In this document: piece by piece, positions 45,946 to 55,076 of the stretch | Layout of the letters: every line of letters begins with the position of its first letter | How positions within the stretch are numbered: position 1 is the stretch's first letter | NCBI GenBank assembly: GCA_965248155.1 | Contig: CBDFIO010000002.1 | Coordinates: forward strand, 1,426,001 to 1,490,000 | Length of the DNA stretch: 64,000 bases | DNA from: RFSX01 sp965248155 | GTDB lineage: Bacteria > Bacteroidota > Bacteroidia > Chitinophagales > Saprospiraceae | Reading direction: 5' to 3' | The notes under the pieces: generated by a model | What the model was told of the DNA's origin: nothing | The model's input: the letters and a program-made list of their open reading frames with translations, nothing else | Databases searched by the model: none | Made by a program: the position numbers and the translations under genes

Positions 45946-46641
45946 ATGAGCTGGTTCTTTAACTTTATTACCTCCAGTATAGGAAAGAAACTTGTTATGA
46001 GTTTAACAGGAATTTTTCTCATCACTTTTTTGGTGGTCCATTTGATCGGGAATATCCAACTGATGTATCAGGATGGAGGGTAATCATTCAACACCTATTC
46101 CTATTTCATGACGCACAATCCATTAATCAAGACGGTTTCATATGGATTGTATTTTTTCATCCTCTTGCACTCCGTTCAAGGTGTTCTGATTGCCCTCAGC
46201 AACAGGAAAGCTAAAGGACAGCAATATGCCGTTAGCACATATAGCAACGGGAGCTGGATGTCCAAGAATATGGCATTGTTAGGGACACTGGTTTTTGCAT
46301 TTCTCTGCATTCACATGGGAGACTTTTGGTATAAAATGAAATTCACAGACCAATTGGAGATGGTCAAATATGAAGGAATGGATCACGCAGTAAAAGATCT
46401 ATACACAAGTGCAAAAGTCTCATTTTCCCAGACACGGATTGTTGTTGTTTATCTGGCCGGAATGGTAGCCTTAGCACTTCATTTGATCCATGGCTTTCAA
46501 AGCGCATTCACAACTCTTGGAATCAGACACAATAAATACACGCCTGTAATTAATATTATAGGATTGACATATTCAATAATTGTACCTCTAGGATTTGCAA
46601 TTATCCCGATATGGTTTTTAATTAAAAAAGGAGTACTGTAA
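45946..46641 (+). pseudogene. sdhC: Succinate dehydrogenase cytochrome b subunit, interrupted by TAA
   Basis: The intact frame would encode about 231 residues of the one-piece SdhC used by Bacteroidota: SSIGKKLVMSLTGIFLI, VVHLIGNIQLM, FMTHNPLIKTVSYG, and C-terminal LHLIHGFQSAFTTLG with heme-ligand His. Codon 46 is TAA (46081-46083) in QDGG-stop-SFNTYSY, where relatives carry Glu, Gln or similar. The rest of the frame is well conserved and five membrane helices are still encoded. Its stop overlaps the sdhA ATG by one base. Confidence 0.88.
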
Positions 46642-48640
46642 TGAAGCTAGATGCAAAAATACCTGAAGGTCCTTTATCTGAAAAGTGGAAAAATTATCGC
46701 GGATCGATGAAGTTGGTTGCCCCCAACAATAAAAGATTATTAGATATAATCGTTGTAGGGACAAGATTAGCAGGGGCTTCTGCAGCAGCGACCTTGGGCG
46801 AACTGGGATACAATGTCAAGGCATTCACTTTTCATGATAGCCCCCGAAGAGCGCACAGTATTACTGCACAGGGCGGAATAAATGCAGCAAAAAATTATCA
46901 AAACGACGGAGACAGCGCATATAGATTATTTTACGATACGATTAAAGGCGGAGATTACAGATCAAGAGAAGCGAATGTTTACAGACTGGCAGAAGTCAGT
47001 ACTGAAATTATAGACCAAGCTGTTGCACAAGGGGTTCCTTTCGCAAGAGAATATGGAGGCCTGCTTGCGAACAGATCTTTTGGAGGCGTTCAGGTTTCAA
47101 GAACATTTTACGCACGAGGTCAAACCGGACAACAACTTTTGATAGGAGCTTACCAAGCTTTGTCAAGATAAATTTCTACCGGGAAAGTGACAATGTATAA
47201 TAGGCACGAAATGTTGGACCTTGTAACTGTTGACGGGAAAGCAAGAGGTATAATTACGAGGAACCTATTGACCGGTAAACTTGAACGTCATGCTGCCCAT
47301 TGTGTAGTCTTAGCAACGGGAGGGTACGGCAATGCGTTTTACCTATCTACAAATGCAATGGGTCCAATGTCAGTGCAGCATGGAGAGCTGTAAAAAAGGG
47401 AGCACTTATGGCAAACCCCTGCTATACTCAGATCCACCCGACCTGTATTCCAGTATCTGGAGAATATCAGTCTAAACTCACATTGATGTCTGAGTCTCTG
47501 AGAAATGATGGAAGAGTTTGGGTTCCTAAGCATGAAGAAGATGCAATAGCAATTAGAGAAGGTATTAAATCTGCTCTTGATATTAAAGAAGAAGACAGAG
47601 ATTACTATTTAGAACGACGCTATCCTGCATTTGGGAATTTGGTTCCGAGAGATGTTGCATCCAGAGCAGCCAAAGGGGCAACTGACGATGGGAAAGGGGT
47701 TGTACCTACAGGACTAGGAGTCTTTCTTGACTTCTCAGCTGCGATAGAGAGATATGGGCAGTCAGAAGCTTTTTCAAGAGGGCTGGAAGATCCAAATAAA
47801 GAAACGATAACAAAACTAGGAGAGGAAATCGTCTCTCAAAAATATGGTAACCTCTTTGAAATGTATGAGAAAATTACCGGAGACGATCCTTATAAAGTGC
47901 CAATGAAGATTTTTCCGGCTGTCCATTATACAATGGGGGGCTTATGGGTTGATTACAATCTTCAGACAAACATTCCGGGACTATTTGCTCTTGGAGAAGC
48001 AAATTTTTCAGACCATGGAGCTAACAGGTTGGGCGCATCAGCGCTAATGCAAGGACTTGCAGATGGGTACTTTGTAATTCCCTATACAATAGGTCAGTTT
48101 CTTTCCGGCGAAATTAGAACACCAAAAATTGAGACTGATAGTAAAGAATTCGATCTAGCAGAAAAAGAAACATTAGAGCGATTGACAAGTCTTAAAAATA
48201 TAAATGGTAATCAAACGATAGAAAGCTTTCACAGGCGGCTAGGTAAAATTATGTGGGAGTATTGCGGGATGTCTAGAAATTCAGAGGGACTGAAAAAGGG
48301 TCGCCAGATGATTCAAGAACTAAGAGAAGAATTTTATAGAGATGTCTATGTTCCAGGAAACGGTGAAGACTTTAACCCAGAGCTTGAAAAGGCTACTAGA
48401 GTTGCTGACTTTTTTGAGTTAGGAGAGTTAATGATGGTGGACGCGCTCAACCGAAATGAATCCTGAGGAGGGCACTTTAGACAAGAGTACAGAACTGAAG
48501 AAGGAGAAGCCAGAAGGAATGATGAAGACTATGCTACGGTATCTGCATGGATGTGGAATAAAAACGGAGACCCGGATCTATTTATTGAAAATTTAGCATT
48601 CGATAATGTTGAGTTAAAACAAGAAGCTATAAATAGTTAA
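46641..48640 (+). pseudogene. sdhA: Succinate dehydrogenase flavoprotein subunit with multiple lesions
   Basis: The reading spans about 667 codons but is one base short of a multiple of three. Lesions: TAA at 47169-47171 after QALSR where relatives have Gln; loss of one T at about 47363, shifting frame in STNAMG-SNVSAAWRA; TGA at 48464-48466 in RNES-stop-GGHFR where relatives have Cys. In addition residue 42 is Arg in VGTRLAG, replacing the second Gly of the FAD-binding GxGxxG. Elsewhere it is well kept: SPRRAHSITAQGGINA, NPCYTQIHPTC, RRYPAFGNLVPRDVASR and HGANRLGASALMQG. Confidence 0.9.
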
Positions 48641-48651
48641 ATACTTAAGTA

Positions 48652-49395
48652 ATGGAACTGACTTTAAAAATCTGGAGACAAAAAAACAATAATGACAAAG
48701 GGCATTTTGTCAATCATAAAGTGGATGCGGATGAAGACATGTCTTTTCTTGAGATGCTGGATGTACTCAATGAGCGTTTGATCGAACAGAAACAAGAACC
48801 TATTGCTTTTGAACATGATTGCCGAGAAGGGATATGCGGGGCATGCAGTATGGTAATAAATGGAAAGCCACACGGACCCTCCCGAGGGACAACAACGTGT
48901 CAGCTTCATATGCGCCATTTTTAAAATGGAGACCAAATAGTAGTGGAACCGTTTAGAGCAAATGCTTTTCCAGTTATTAAAGACTTGGTTGTTGACCGTG
49001 CTTCTTTAGATGCTATAATCCAATCAGGGGGATATGTTTCTGTGAATACCGGACAAGCACCAGACGGCAACGCTCTTCCTATTGAAAAAGATAAGTCATC
49101 TGAAGCATTTGATTCGGCAGCTTGTATCGGATGTGGAGCTTGTATTGCGGCCTGCCCGAATGGCTCCGCGATGTTGTTTACAGGAGCAAAGGTTAATCAC
49201 CTTGAAAAACTTCCACAGGGCAAAGTTGAACACACAAGACGAGTCGTTAACATAGTTGCTCAGATGGATAAGGAAGGCTTTGGCAAATGCTCAAATGTAG
49301 GTGCATGTGAAATTGAATGCCCTAAGGAAATATCCACGGATAACATCGCAGCTTTAAACAGGTACTACCTCACAGCAGCATTAGTCAACGAATAA
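48652..49395 (+). pseudogene. sdhB: Succinate dehydrogenase iron-sulfur subunit, interrupted by TAA
   Basis: The full frame is 247 codons. The [2Fe-2S] ligands are in HDCREGICGACSM and TTTCQLHM; the [4Fe-4S]/[3Fe-4S] ligands in CIGCGACIAACPNG and KCSNVGACEIECPKE are all present. Codon 91 is TAA (48922-48924) in MRHF-stop-NGDQ, where relatives have Lys, so an AAA-to-TAA change is likely. It starts 11 bases after sdhA. Fourth in-frame stop in this operon. Confidence 0.88.
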
Positions 49396-49539
49396 CCAGG
49401 GTGCTACAAAAACGTGATTTAAGGTCTTGTAAATCAACATCTTGGATAATAGAACTGGAGCGTTTATTAGCTACACAAATTTATTTTTGTATTTTCCAAT
49501 ATTAAAAATAGTTAGGATATTGTGTAAAAATCAAGTGAT

Positions 49540-50748
49540 ATGAAAATCCTCTTTAGTTTATGTTTTATATTCTGCCTTAGTGTTAACAACTCCGCTCAAC
49601 ACAGTCTGGATTGCCCATCAGACCTAACAGTACACATACACAATTTAGATCTTAACTATAGCTACGGAGATCCTGTACCTACGAGCAATGCAGATTATAT
49701 AATTGAAAAAGAAATATATGTTGAAAGTACAGGATGCGATGGCAGTGATATTATGCAAATAACTTCTCTTACATATTCCATGATAGAAAACGGAACATAA
49801 GTAGAACTTGCCTCCTGTATTCAAACTGTTTTTATTGAAAGAGACCGGATCACAGATTATACAATAGATGAGGAGTTAGAGCTTACCAATGTAGAACCGA
49901 ACCAAATCACACCAGAACAAGTGGGCGGAATAAGTCCTCTTGGTCCTACAGGAACATCACAATGGACATATGAAGATGTTGTCTTTAATGATAGCAACGG
50001 GATATCCTATAAGGTCCTGAGAAGCTATACCGTTTTAGATTGGTGGTTGGCTGATGTCGCAACGAAAGTTCAAATAATTAGGCTATTTGATCCAATTATT
50101 ACCCCGAGCAATATTGTATCTTCATGTGGAGGAGAAGACTTATCTGTAGATAATGTCATTATTACAACAAACGATCAATCAATTAATCTTGATTTTAGTA
50201 ACTGTGACATGAGCAATGGGCTGTTAGAATATATAAACTGCGTAGCAGTGAAAAACAATATAGCTGATGGATCTTCTTTTCAAATAGAATTTTCTAAAAC
50301 GGGAGATGATCTAAATGGAGTGAGCACACTAGACATAGTCTTTGTTCAAAGACATATTCTGGGGCTGGCTAACCTTAACTCCGTATGTTCCTTGTTAAGT
50401 GCAGATGTTAACAGTGATGGACAAATCACAGGCATAGATTTGGTCGAAACAAGAAAATTAATTCTTGGAATATCTTCTTCATATCCCAATAGTCCCAATT
50501 GGAAGTTTTTTAATAGGAAAATACTTGACAACCAATTACCGGGGGTAAATGAAGACAGTGATCTCAATTTTTCTAAAGATGAATTCCCGCTAACGGAGCT
50601 TGAGATTGTAGGAATTAAAATAGGGGATGTGAATGACACCTCATTTAAAAATCAATTATTTAGTTTTTCGATAATCCATTTCTTTTCTGTAAATACTTCT
50701 TCGTTGTTTACCTTTTTGAGGAGTTTAGATTTAGCATCTTTATCATAA
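49540..50748 (+). pseudogene. Secreted dockerin-type protein, interrupted and 3'-truncated
   Basis: A signal peptide (about residues 1-19, ending NNSAQ) leads into Cys-containing repeats like those of the 9.4-11.5 kb protein. TAA at 49798-49800 interrupts the frame at codon 87 (ENGT-stop-VELASC), after which the same frame continues. A dockerin pair follows (NGVSTLDIVFVQRHILGL and DVNSDGQITGIDLVETRKL) and then IVGIKIGDVNDTS. The last 33 residues are only the antisense of the convergent gene, so the usual C-terminal part and T9SS signal appear to be lost. Confidence 0.75.
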
Positions 50749-52055
50749 GGATTCAGACGACTCAACCTTTTGAAGTACTTGATTATATTCTTGTAATTCT
50801 GTTTGTGATATCCGATTATTTTATTTCTAATAAGATAAATGTCCAGAGAATCAAGCAGAGAATTTAAAGCCTTCTCTGCTTCTAATTCATAATAAATTTT
50901 TGCCTGAAGTGTTTTAGCAGCAAGATGAATGAGCTGGTCTTTGAAGTCAGCTTCTTGAATGTGTGAGAGTGCTGTAGAAAAATCTTCCTTATAATAATGC
51001 ACCAGAGCCAGGTTGAAACGATAAGCACTCTGTTTGTCGTCTTTCCTCAAGCGATCTACATAGTCATGACTAAATTTTTCAGCCCACTCATATTGTTCCG
51101 CCCTGATGGCCATCATTGCAATGTTTCTGTAAGAAAACCTGGAAAGGAAGCCATCAATAAGGAGAATATTGTTTTCTAGGGTGCGCTCATAAATATCTAA
51201 ACCAAGCAGACCATAATCTTTTTCACCGGTATTCAATTTTCTTATGCAATGATTGATGGCGAAGAAATAAAGCGTCTGAAGGTCGTCTCTTTCCAGTTCC
51301 TCTTCTTTTAGTTTGATATAATCTATGAAGCCTTGAAAAAACTGATCTGAATCTGGATTACTTATTGTTTGATAAGCCCAATAGTAAGAACCAATAAGTG
51401 CGACTTCTTCAAGGCCTTCCAGATGGACTCTTTCTATTACCCAAGCAACATTGTTTAATGAATAGTCGTGCTTGTAAACGGCCTGATGAGACAAAGCCAA
51501 ACAAGCGAATTTCAACTTTTGGGCGTAATAAATCTGATCGACAGAATTAGAGATTTGGACAAGATTCAATTTCTTTTTTCTTTTTTCAAGAGAATCACTT
51601 TGATAACTTGAGATTTCCATTTGAAGCCTGTTTTGGAATTTCTTTTCACTCCAGCGACTATTATGGTCAATTATTTTATTCAGCTTATTTCTTTGAGCAT
51701 TGAAAAGTTTATCCAACTTCTTTTGTCTGTAATAATTAAGTAACAAGATATCTGCATCCCAGGAATTGTTATGAGTGCTTAATTGAAACAGCAAATAAGA
51801 TTCTAATTGCTTGAACAGCTTACTGTGGACCAAACGCAATTTGACATCGTTATATTTCTGTTGAGGAAATAGTAAACGATAAGCTGATTTCTTATCTGCT
51901 TTGGTATTTTTGTTAATGCATGCGACATAATAATTGAACAGAAGCATTATGTCTGAATTGGGGCTGACTCTATTTGCAATCAGATAAGATTCTGCCTTGC
52001 TCCAGTCCTTTATTTCAAATGACTGGAGCAATGAATGTACTTTAGAATTGCTCAC
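50652..52055 (-). CDS. Uncharacterised helical-repeat protein
   Basis: 467 residues, all helical, hydrophilic, without signal peptide. Repeats such as SAYRFNLALVHYYKEDFSTALSHIQEA (given in part) look like TPR-type hairpins. I know similar large uncharacterised proteins mainly from Saprospiria. Its 3' end overlaps the damaged dockerin gene by 97 bases on the opposite strand; this gene looks complete, so the overlap reflects loss of the neighbour's end. Function unknown. Confidence 0.75.
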   Translation of the reverse strand: MSNSKVHSLLQSFEIKDWSKAESYLIANRVSPNSDIMLLFNYYVACINKNTKADKKSAYRLLFPQQKYNDVKLRLVHSKLFKQLESYLLFQLSTHNNSWDADILLLNYYRQKKLDKLFNAQRNKLNKIIDHNSRWSEKKFQNRLQMEISSYQSDSLEKRKKKLNLVQISNSVDQIYYAQKLKFACLALSHQAVYKHDYSLNNVAWVIERVHLEGLEEVALIGSYYWAYQTISNPDSDQFFQGFIDYIKLKEEELERDDLQTLYFFAINHCIRKLNTGEKDYGLLGLDIYERTLENNILLIDGFLSRFSYRNIAMMAIRAEQYEWAEKFSHDYVDRLRKDDKQSAYRFNLALVHYYKEDFSTALSHIQEADFKDQLIHLAAKTLQAKIYYELEAEKALNSLLDSLDIYLIRNKIIGYHKQNYKNIIKYFKRLSRLNPYDKDAKSKLLKKVNNEEVFTEKKWIIEKLNN

Positions 52056-52183
52056 TACAAAATATATTTATAAACACTTGAATATCAATTAAATAAAATC
52101 AATAATGACTTACAAGATAGCTACAAATATTGCAATTTGTATTTTTTTAATCGCTCATTTTCCATCATTTTTGATATAGAATT

Positions 52184-54928
52184 ATGATCTACATGAAAAA
52201 AATTAAGAAAATGAAACATTTTACACTTGTATTCATCCTGGGAATTTGTATCACAACAAGCGTTAAAGCACAATTTGAATGCACTCCTGTTTGTAATAAT
52301 TTAGTCTATGTCTCCGTCGACCCAAACGGACCTACAGAAATTACTGCAGATATGATTCTCGAGGGAAGTTATGCCAACTGCATCAACTTCACACCTACGG
52401 TAAGCTTGGAAGATTTCAATACGAATACCCCATTAGCGAACAGTCCATTTATTGATGCGAACAATATTGGACAGGATATTTTGGCGATTGTTACTGATCA
52501 ATCAACAGGGAATTCGTGTTGGGGACAAATTACTGTTGACGACCCTTCTGCATGTCATTTGTTTTGCAAACCCACAGTCCAGATATATATGGATGACAGC
52601 CAAGGGTTAATAGAAATCAAACCAGAAATGGTAGACGCAGGAAGCACATGCGCCAATAGCAATTTAATTGTTGAAGTATACAATACGAATTCAGGCCTAT
52701 TAACAGACGACTCTCCATTTGTAAGTCCTGCAGAGGTCGGAGTAAATTTGAATGCCAAACTCATTGATGTTGCTAGCGGAGAGAGTTGCACATCATCATT
52801 GATCGTTACTACATGTTTAGAGGGAATTGATCTTGAAATCAGACAAACAGGATCTGGCAATGAAGTTCAAGTCGACCTCATTGTGGAAAACTTTTTGGAC
52901 ATAGCTGGCTTTCAGTTTTCTCTTAATTACGACGGTAGCGTTCTAAAATTTGATGATGTAAGCGTAGAACATGAAAACCTTGGATCAGGCGTCCAATTTA
53001 ATGGAAACCTAAATAATGCTATCGGATTCAGCTGGACAGATGGGACAGTTATGGGAGTGGACATACCGGATGGAGAAAGTTTGATGACTTTAAAATTCAA
53101 AACTATTATGGAGGGAGATAGTGAGATGTTAATAAGTGGCGATCCTGTTCTCATAGAATTTATCAACGACAAGCTGGATGTCCTTTGTCTTAATAGCGAA
53201 CCTACGGCAATAGTTAATTCAGGATCACATGTTACAGGAAAAATATATAAAGATAAAAATGGTGATTGCGCTCTGGATCCAAACCTGGATACTGTTGTAG
53301 AAAATTGGTTGATTAAGTTAGATGATGGAGCAAATAGCTTTTATGGGAGTACGAACGCATCCGGGAATTACCTCATTTTCGCACCTCCTGGCGATTATAC
53401 TTTAACCGCAATAGGTCCAAATGCATTATGGGGGTTTTGCACAAATGACTTCTCAGTTAGTTTGATAGACGAGAACACAATTATTAATCAAGACTTTATA
53501 TCAGATGCACTTGTAGACTGTTCTTCGATGAGAGTAAATATATCAACACCTTTTCTAAGGCGGTGTTTTGATAATTACTATTCGCTTAAATATTGTAATG
53601 AAGGAACAATCACAGCAACTGATGCTTATGTAGAAGTAAGCCTGGATGACGATATGGATTTTGTATCCAGCGCCCACCCCAATTATAATGTGACTGGACA
53701 AACAATAATATTTAACCTTGGAGATGTCGAAGAAGGAGATTGTGGAACAATAAATTTCACGGCGAATCTCAGATGTAACACAACCATCTTAGGTCAAACA
53801 CATTGTGTCGAGGCAAGAATATTTCCTAACGAGCCTTGTGAAACTGATCCACTTTGGACGGGTGCTTCCATTGAGATAGAAGGAACATGTGAGAATGATA
53901 ATGCGAAATTCAGAATAATTAATACAGGCATTGGAGATATGGCAGGGCCATTAGAGTTTATTGTTATTGAAGATGATGTTATGAGGCCGGCAACTACATT
54001 TCAACTTAATGCATACGAGACTCTGGATCTAAATTATCCGGCAGATGGAACAAGCTACCGGTTACTTGCGGAACAAGAACCAAATCATCCCGGCTATGAT
54101 AATCCTAGCTTGGCAATGGAGGGATGTGTTAATGACCCCACGCTGGCATTTTCAATGGGGTTTGTGAATATGTTTTCCAATAATGATATGGATCCATATG
54201 TAGATATAGATTGTCAGGAAAGCATAGGCTCGTATGATCCAAATGACAAAAGAGCCTCTCCAAAAGGTTATGGTGAGGAAGCGTATATTAAGGCGAACAC
54301 CAGACTTGATTACAAAATCAGGTTTCAGAATACTGGAACAGACACAGCATTTAATGTTCTTGTTAGAGACCAAATCAATCCGGAATTTGACCTCTCTACT
54401 TTAAAGCTTGGGACTTCAAGCCACCCGTTTAGTTTTGAGATTGAAGAGGGAAATGTTCTGGCGTTCAGCTTTGAGGACATCAATCTGGTTGACAGCACAA
54501 AGAACGAGCCTCTTTCTCATGGATTTGTTCAATTCAGCATTGATCAAATTCCTGATCACCAGGATGGAATCTTATTGTTGAATGATGCAGAAATATTCTT
54601 CGACTTTAATGATACTGTTATAACGAATACAAGTAAGCATATTGTTGGATCAGAATTTATAGAGATCTCAACCCGTGTAATAGACCTGGAAAATATATCA
54701 TTAAAAATTTATCCTAATCCGGCAGCGAAAGAACTTTATCTAGAGTTTGATTATAAGGAGACAGATGTTCTTATTGAAATAGCAAATCAATTTGGACAAA
54801 TACTTAAAAGCCAAAATGTGAACTCAGGAGAGCGGATTGTCATTGAAAGTTTTGCAGCTGGTATGTATCATTATAGATTAGTTACAAAAGATAATATCCT
54901 GGCAATTGGTCAATTTACCAAAAGCTGA
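52184..54928 (+). CDS. T9SS surface protein with cohesin domain, SdrD-like repeat and DUF7619-like domain
   Basis: 914 residues. A signal peptide ends near VKAQ. Two Cys-paired N-terminal repeats (about 30-210) precede a cohesin-type domain (about 215-345: VDLIVENFLDIAGFQFSLNYD). Then come an SdrD B-like segment (VTGKIYKDKNGDCALDP), a DUF11-like part, a domain starting SYDPNDKRASPKGYG and YKIRFQNTGTDTAFNV (DUF7619 type) and a T9SS sorting domain (LKIYPNPAAKELYLEF). Cohesins bind dockerins, and a dockerin gene lies 1.4 kb away. An ATG 9 bases downstream is an alternative start. A strong terminator follows. Confidence 0.85.
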   Translation: MIYMKKIKKMKHFTLVFILGICITTSVKAQFECTPVCNNLVYVSVDPNGPTEITADMILEGSYANCINFTPTVSLEDFNTNTPLANSPFIDANNIGQDILAIVTDQSTGNSCWGQITVDDPSACHLFCKPTVQIYMDDSQGLIEIKPEMVDAGSTCANSNLIVEVYNTNSGLLTDDSPFVSPAEVGVNLNAKLIDVASGESCTSSLIVTTCLEGIDLEIRQTGSGNEVQVDLIVENFLDIAGFQFSLNYDGSVLKFDDVSVEHENLGSGVQFNGNLNNAIGFSWTDGTVMGVDIPDGESLMTLKFKTIMEGDSEMLISGDPVLIEFINDKLDVLCLNSEPTAIVNSGSHVTGKIYKDKNGDCALDPNLDTVVENWLIKLDDGANSFYGSTNASGNYLIFAPPGDYTLTAIGPNALWGFCTNDFSVSLIDENTIINQDFISDALVDCSSMRVNISTPFLRRCFDNYYSLKYCNEGTITATDAYVEVSLDDDMDFVSSAHPNYNVTGQTIIFNLGDVEEGDCGTINFTANLRCNTTILGQTHCVEARIFPNEPCETDPLWTGASIEIEGTCENDNAKFRIINTGIGDMAGPLEFIVIEDDVMRPATTFQLNAYETLDLNYPADGTSYRLLAEQEPNHPGYDNPSLAMEGCVNDPTLAFSMGFVNMFSNNDMDPYVDIDCQESIGSYDPNDKRASPKGYGEEAYIKANTRLDYKIRFQNTGTDTAFNVLVRDQINPEFDLSTLKLGTSSHPFSFEIEEGNVLAFSFEDINLVDSTKNEPLSHGFVQFSIDQIPDHQDGILLLNDAEIFFDFNDTVITNTSKHIVGSEFIEISTRVIDLENISLKIYPNPAAKELYLEFDYKETDVLIEIANQFGQILKSQNVNSGERIVIESFAAGMYHYRLVTKDNILAIGQFTKS

Positions 54929-54955
54929 TAATCCCATGGATATTTATCCCAAGAG

Positions 54956-54984
54956 GGTAGTTACATCTGTAACTACCTTTTTTT
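54956..54984 (+). terminator. Intrinsic terminator after the cohesin-protein gene
   Basis: A perfect 9-bp stem GGTAGTTAC / GTAACTACC with an ATCT loop is followed by seven T residues. Confidence 0.87.
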
Positions 54985-55076
54985 ATTTAATGAATTCTGC
55001 AAATGATATGTTCAATCCATTTGCTACGTATAATCAGCTATAGCTAGTATTACTGGATTAACTTAAAAACCAAAAT

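Noticed and set aside
15146..49395. Stop-codon reassignment (TAA or TGA read as an amino acid) as explanation of the in-frame stops
   Set aside because: The four operonic TAA codons plus thrC replace different residues (Gln, Lys and an unclear one) and one TGA replaces Cys, while TAA and TGA end many intact genes normally in this window. Two lesions are frameshifts, which recoding would not explain.
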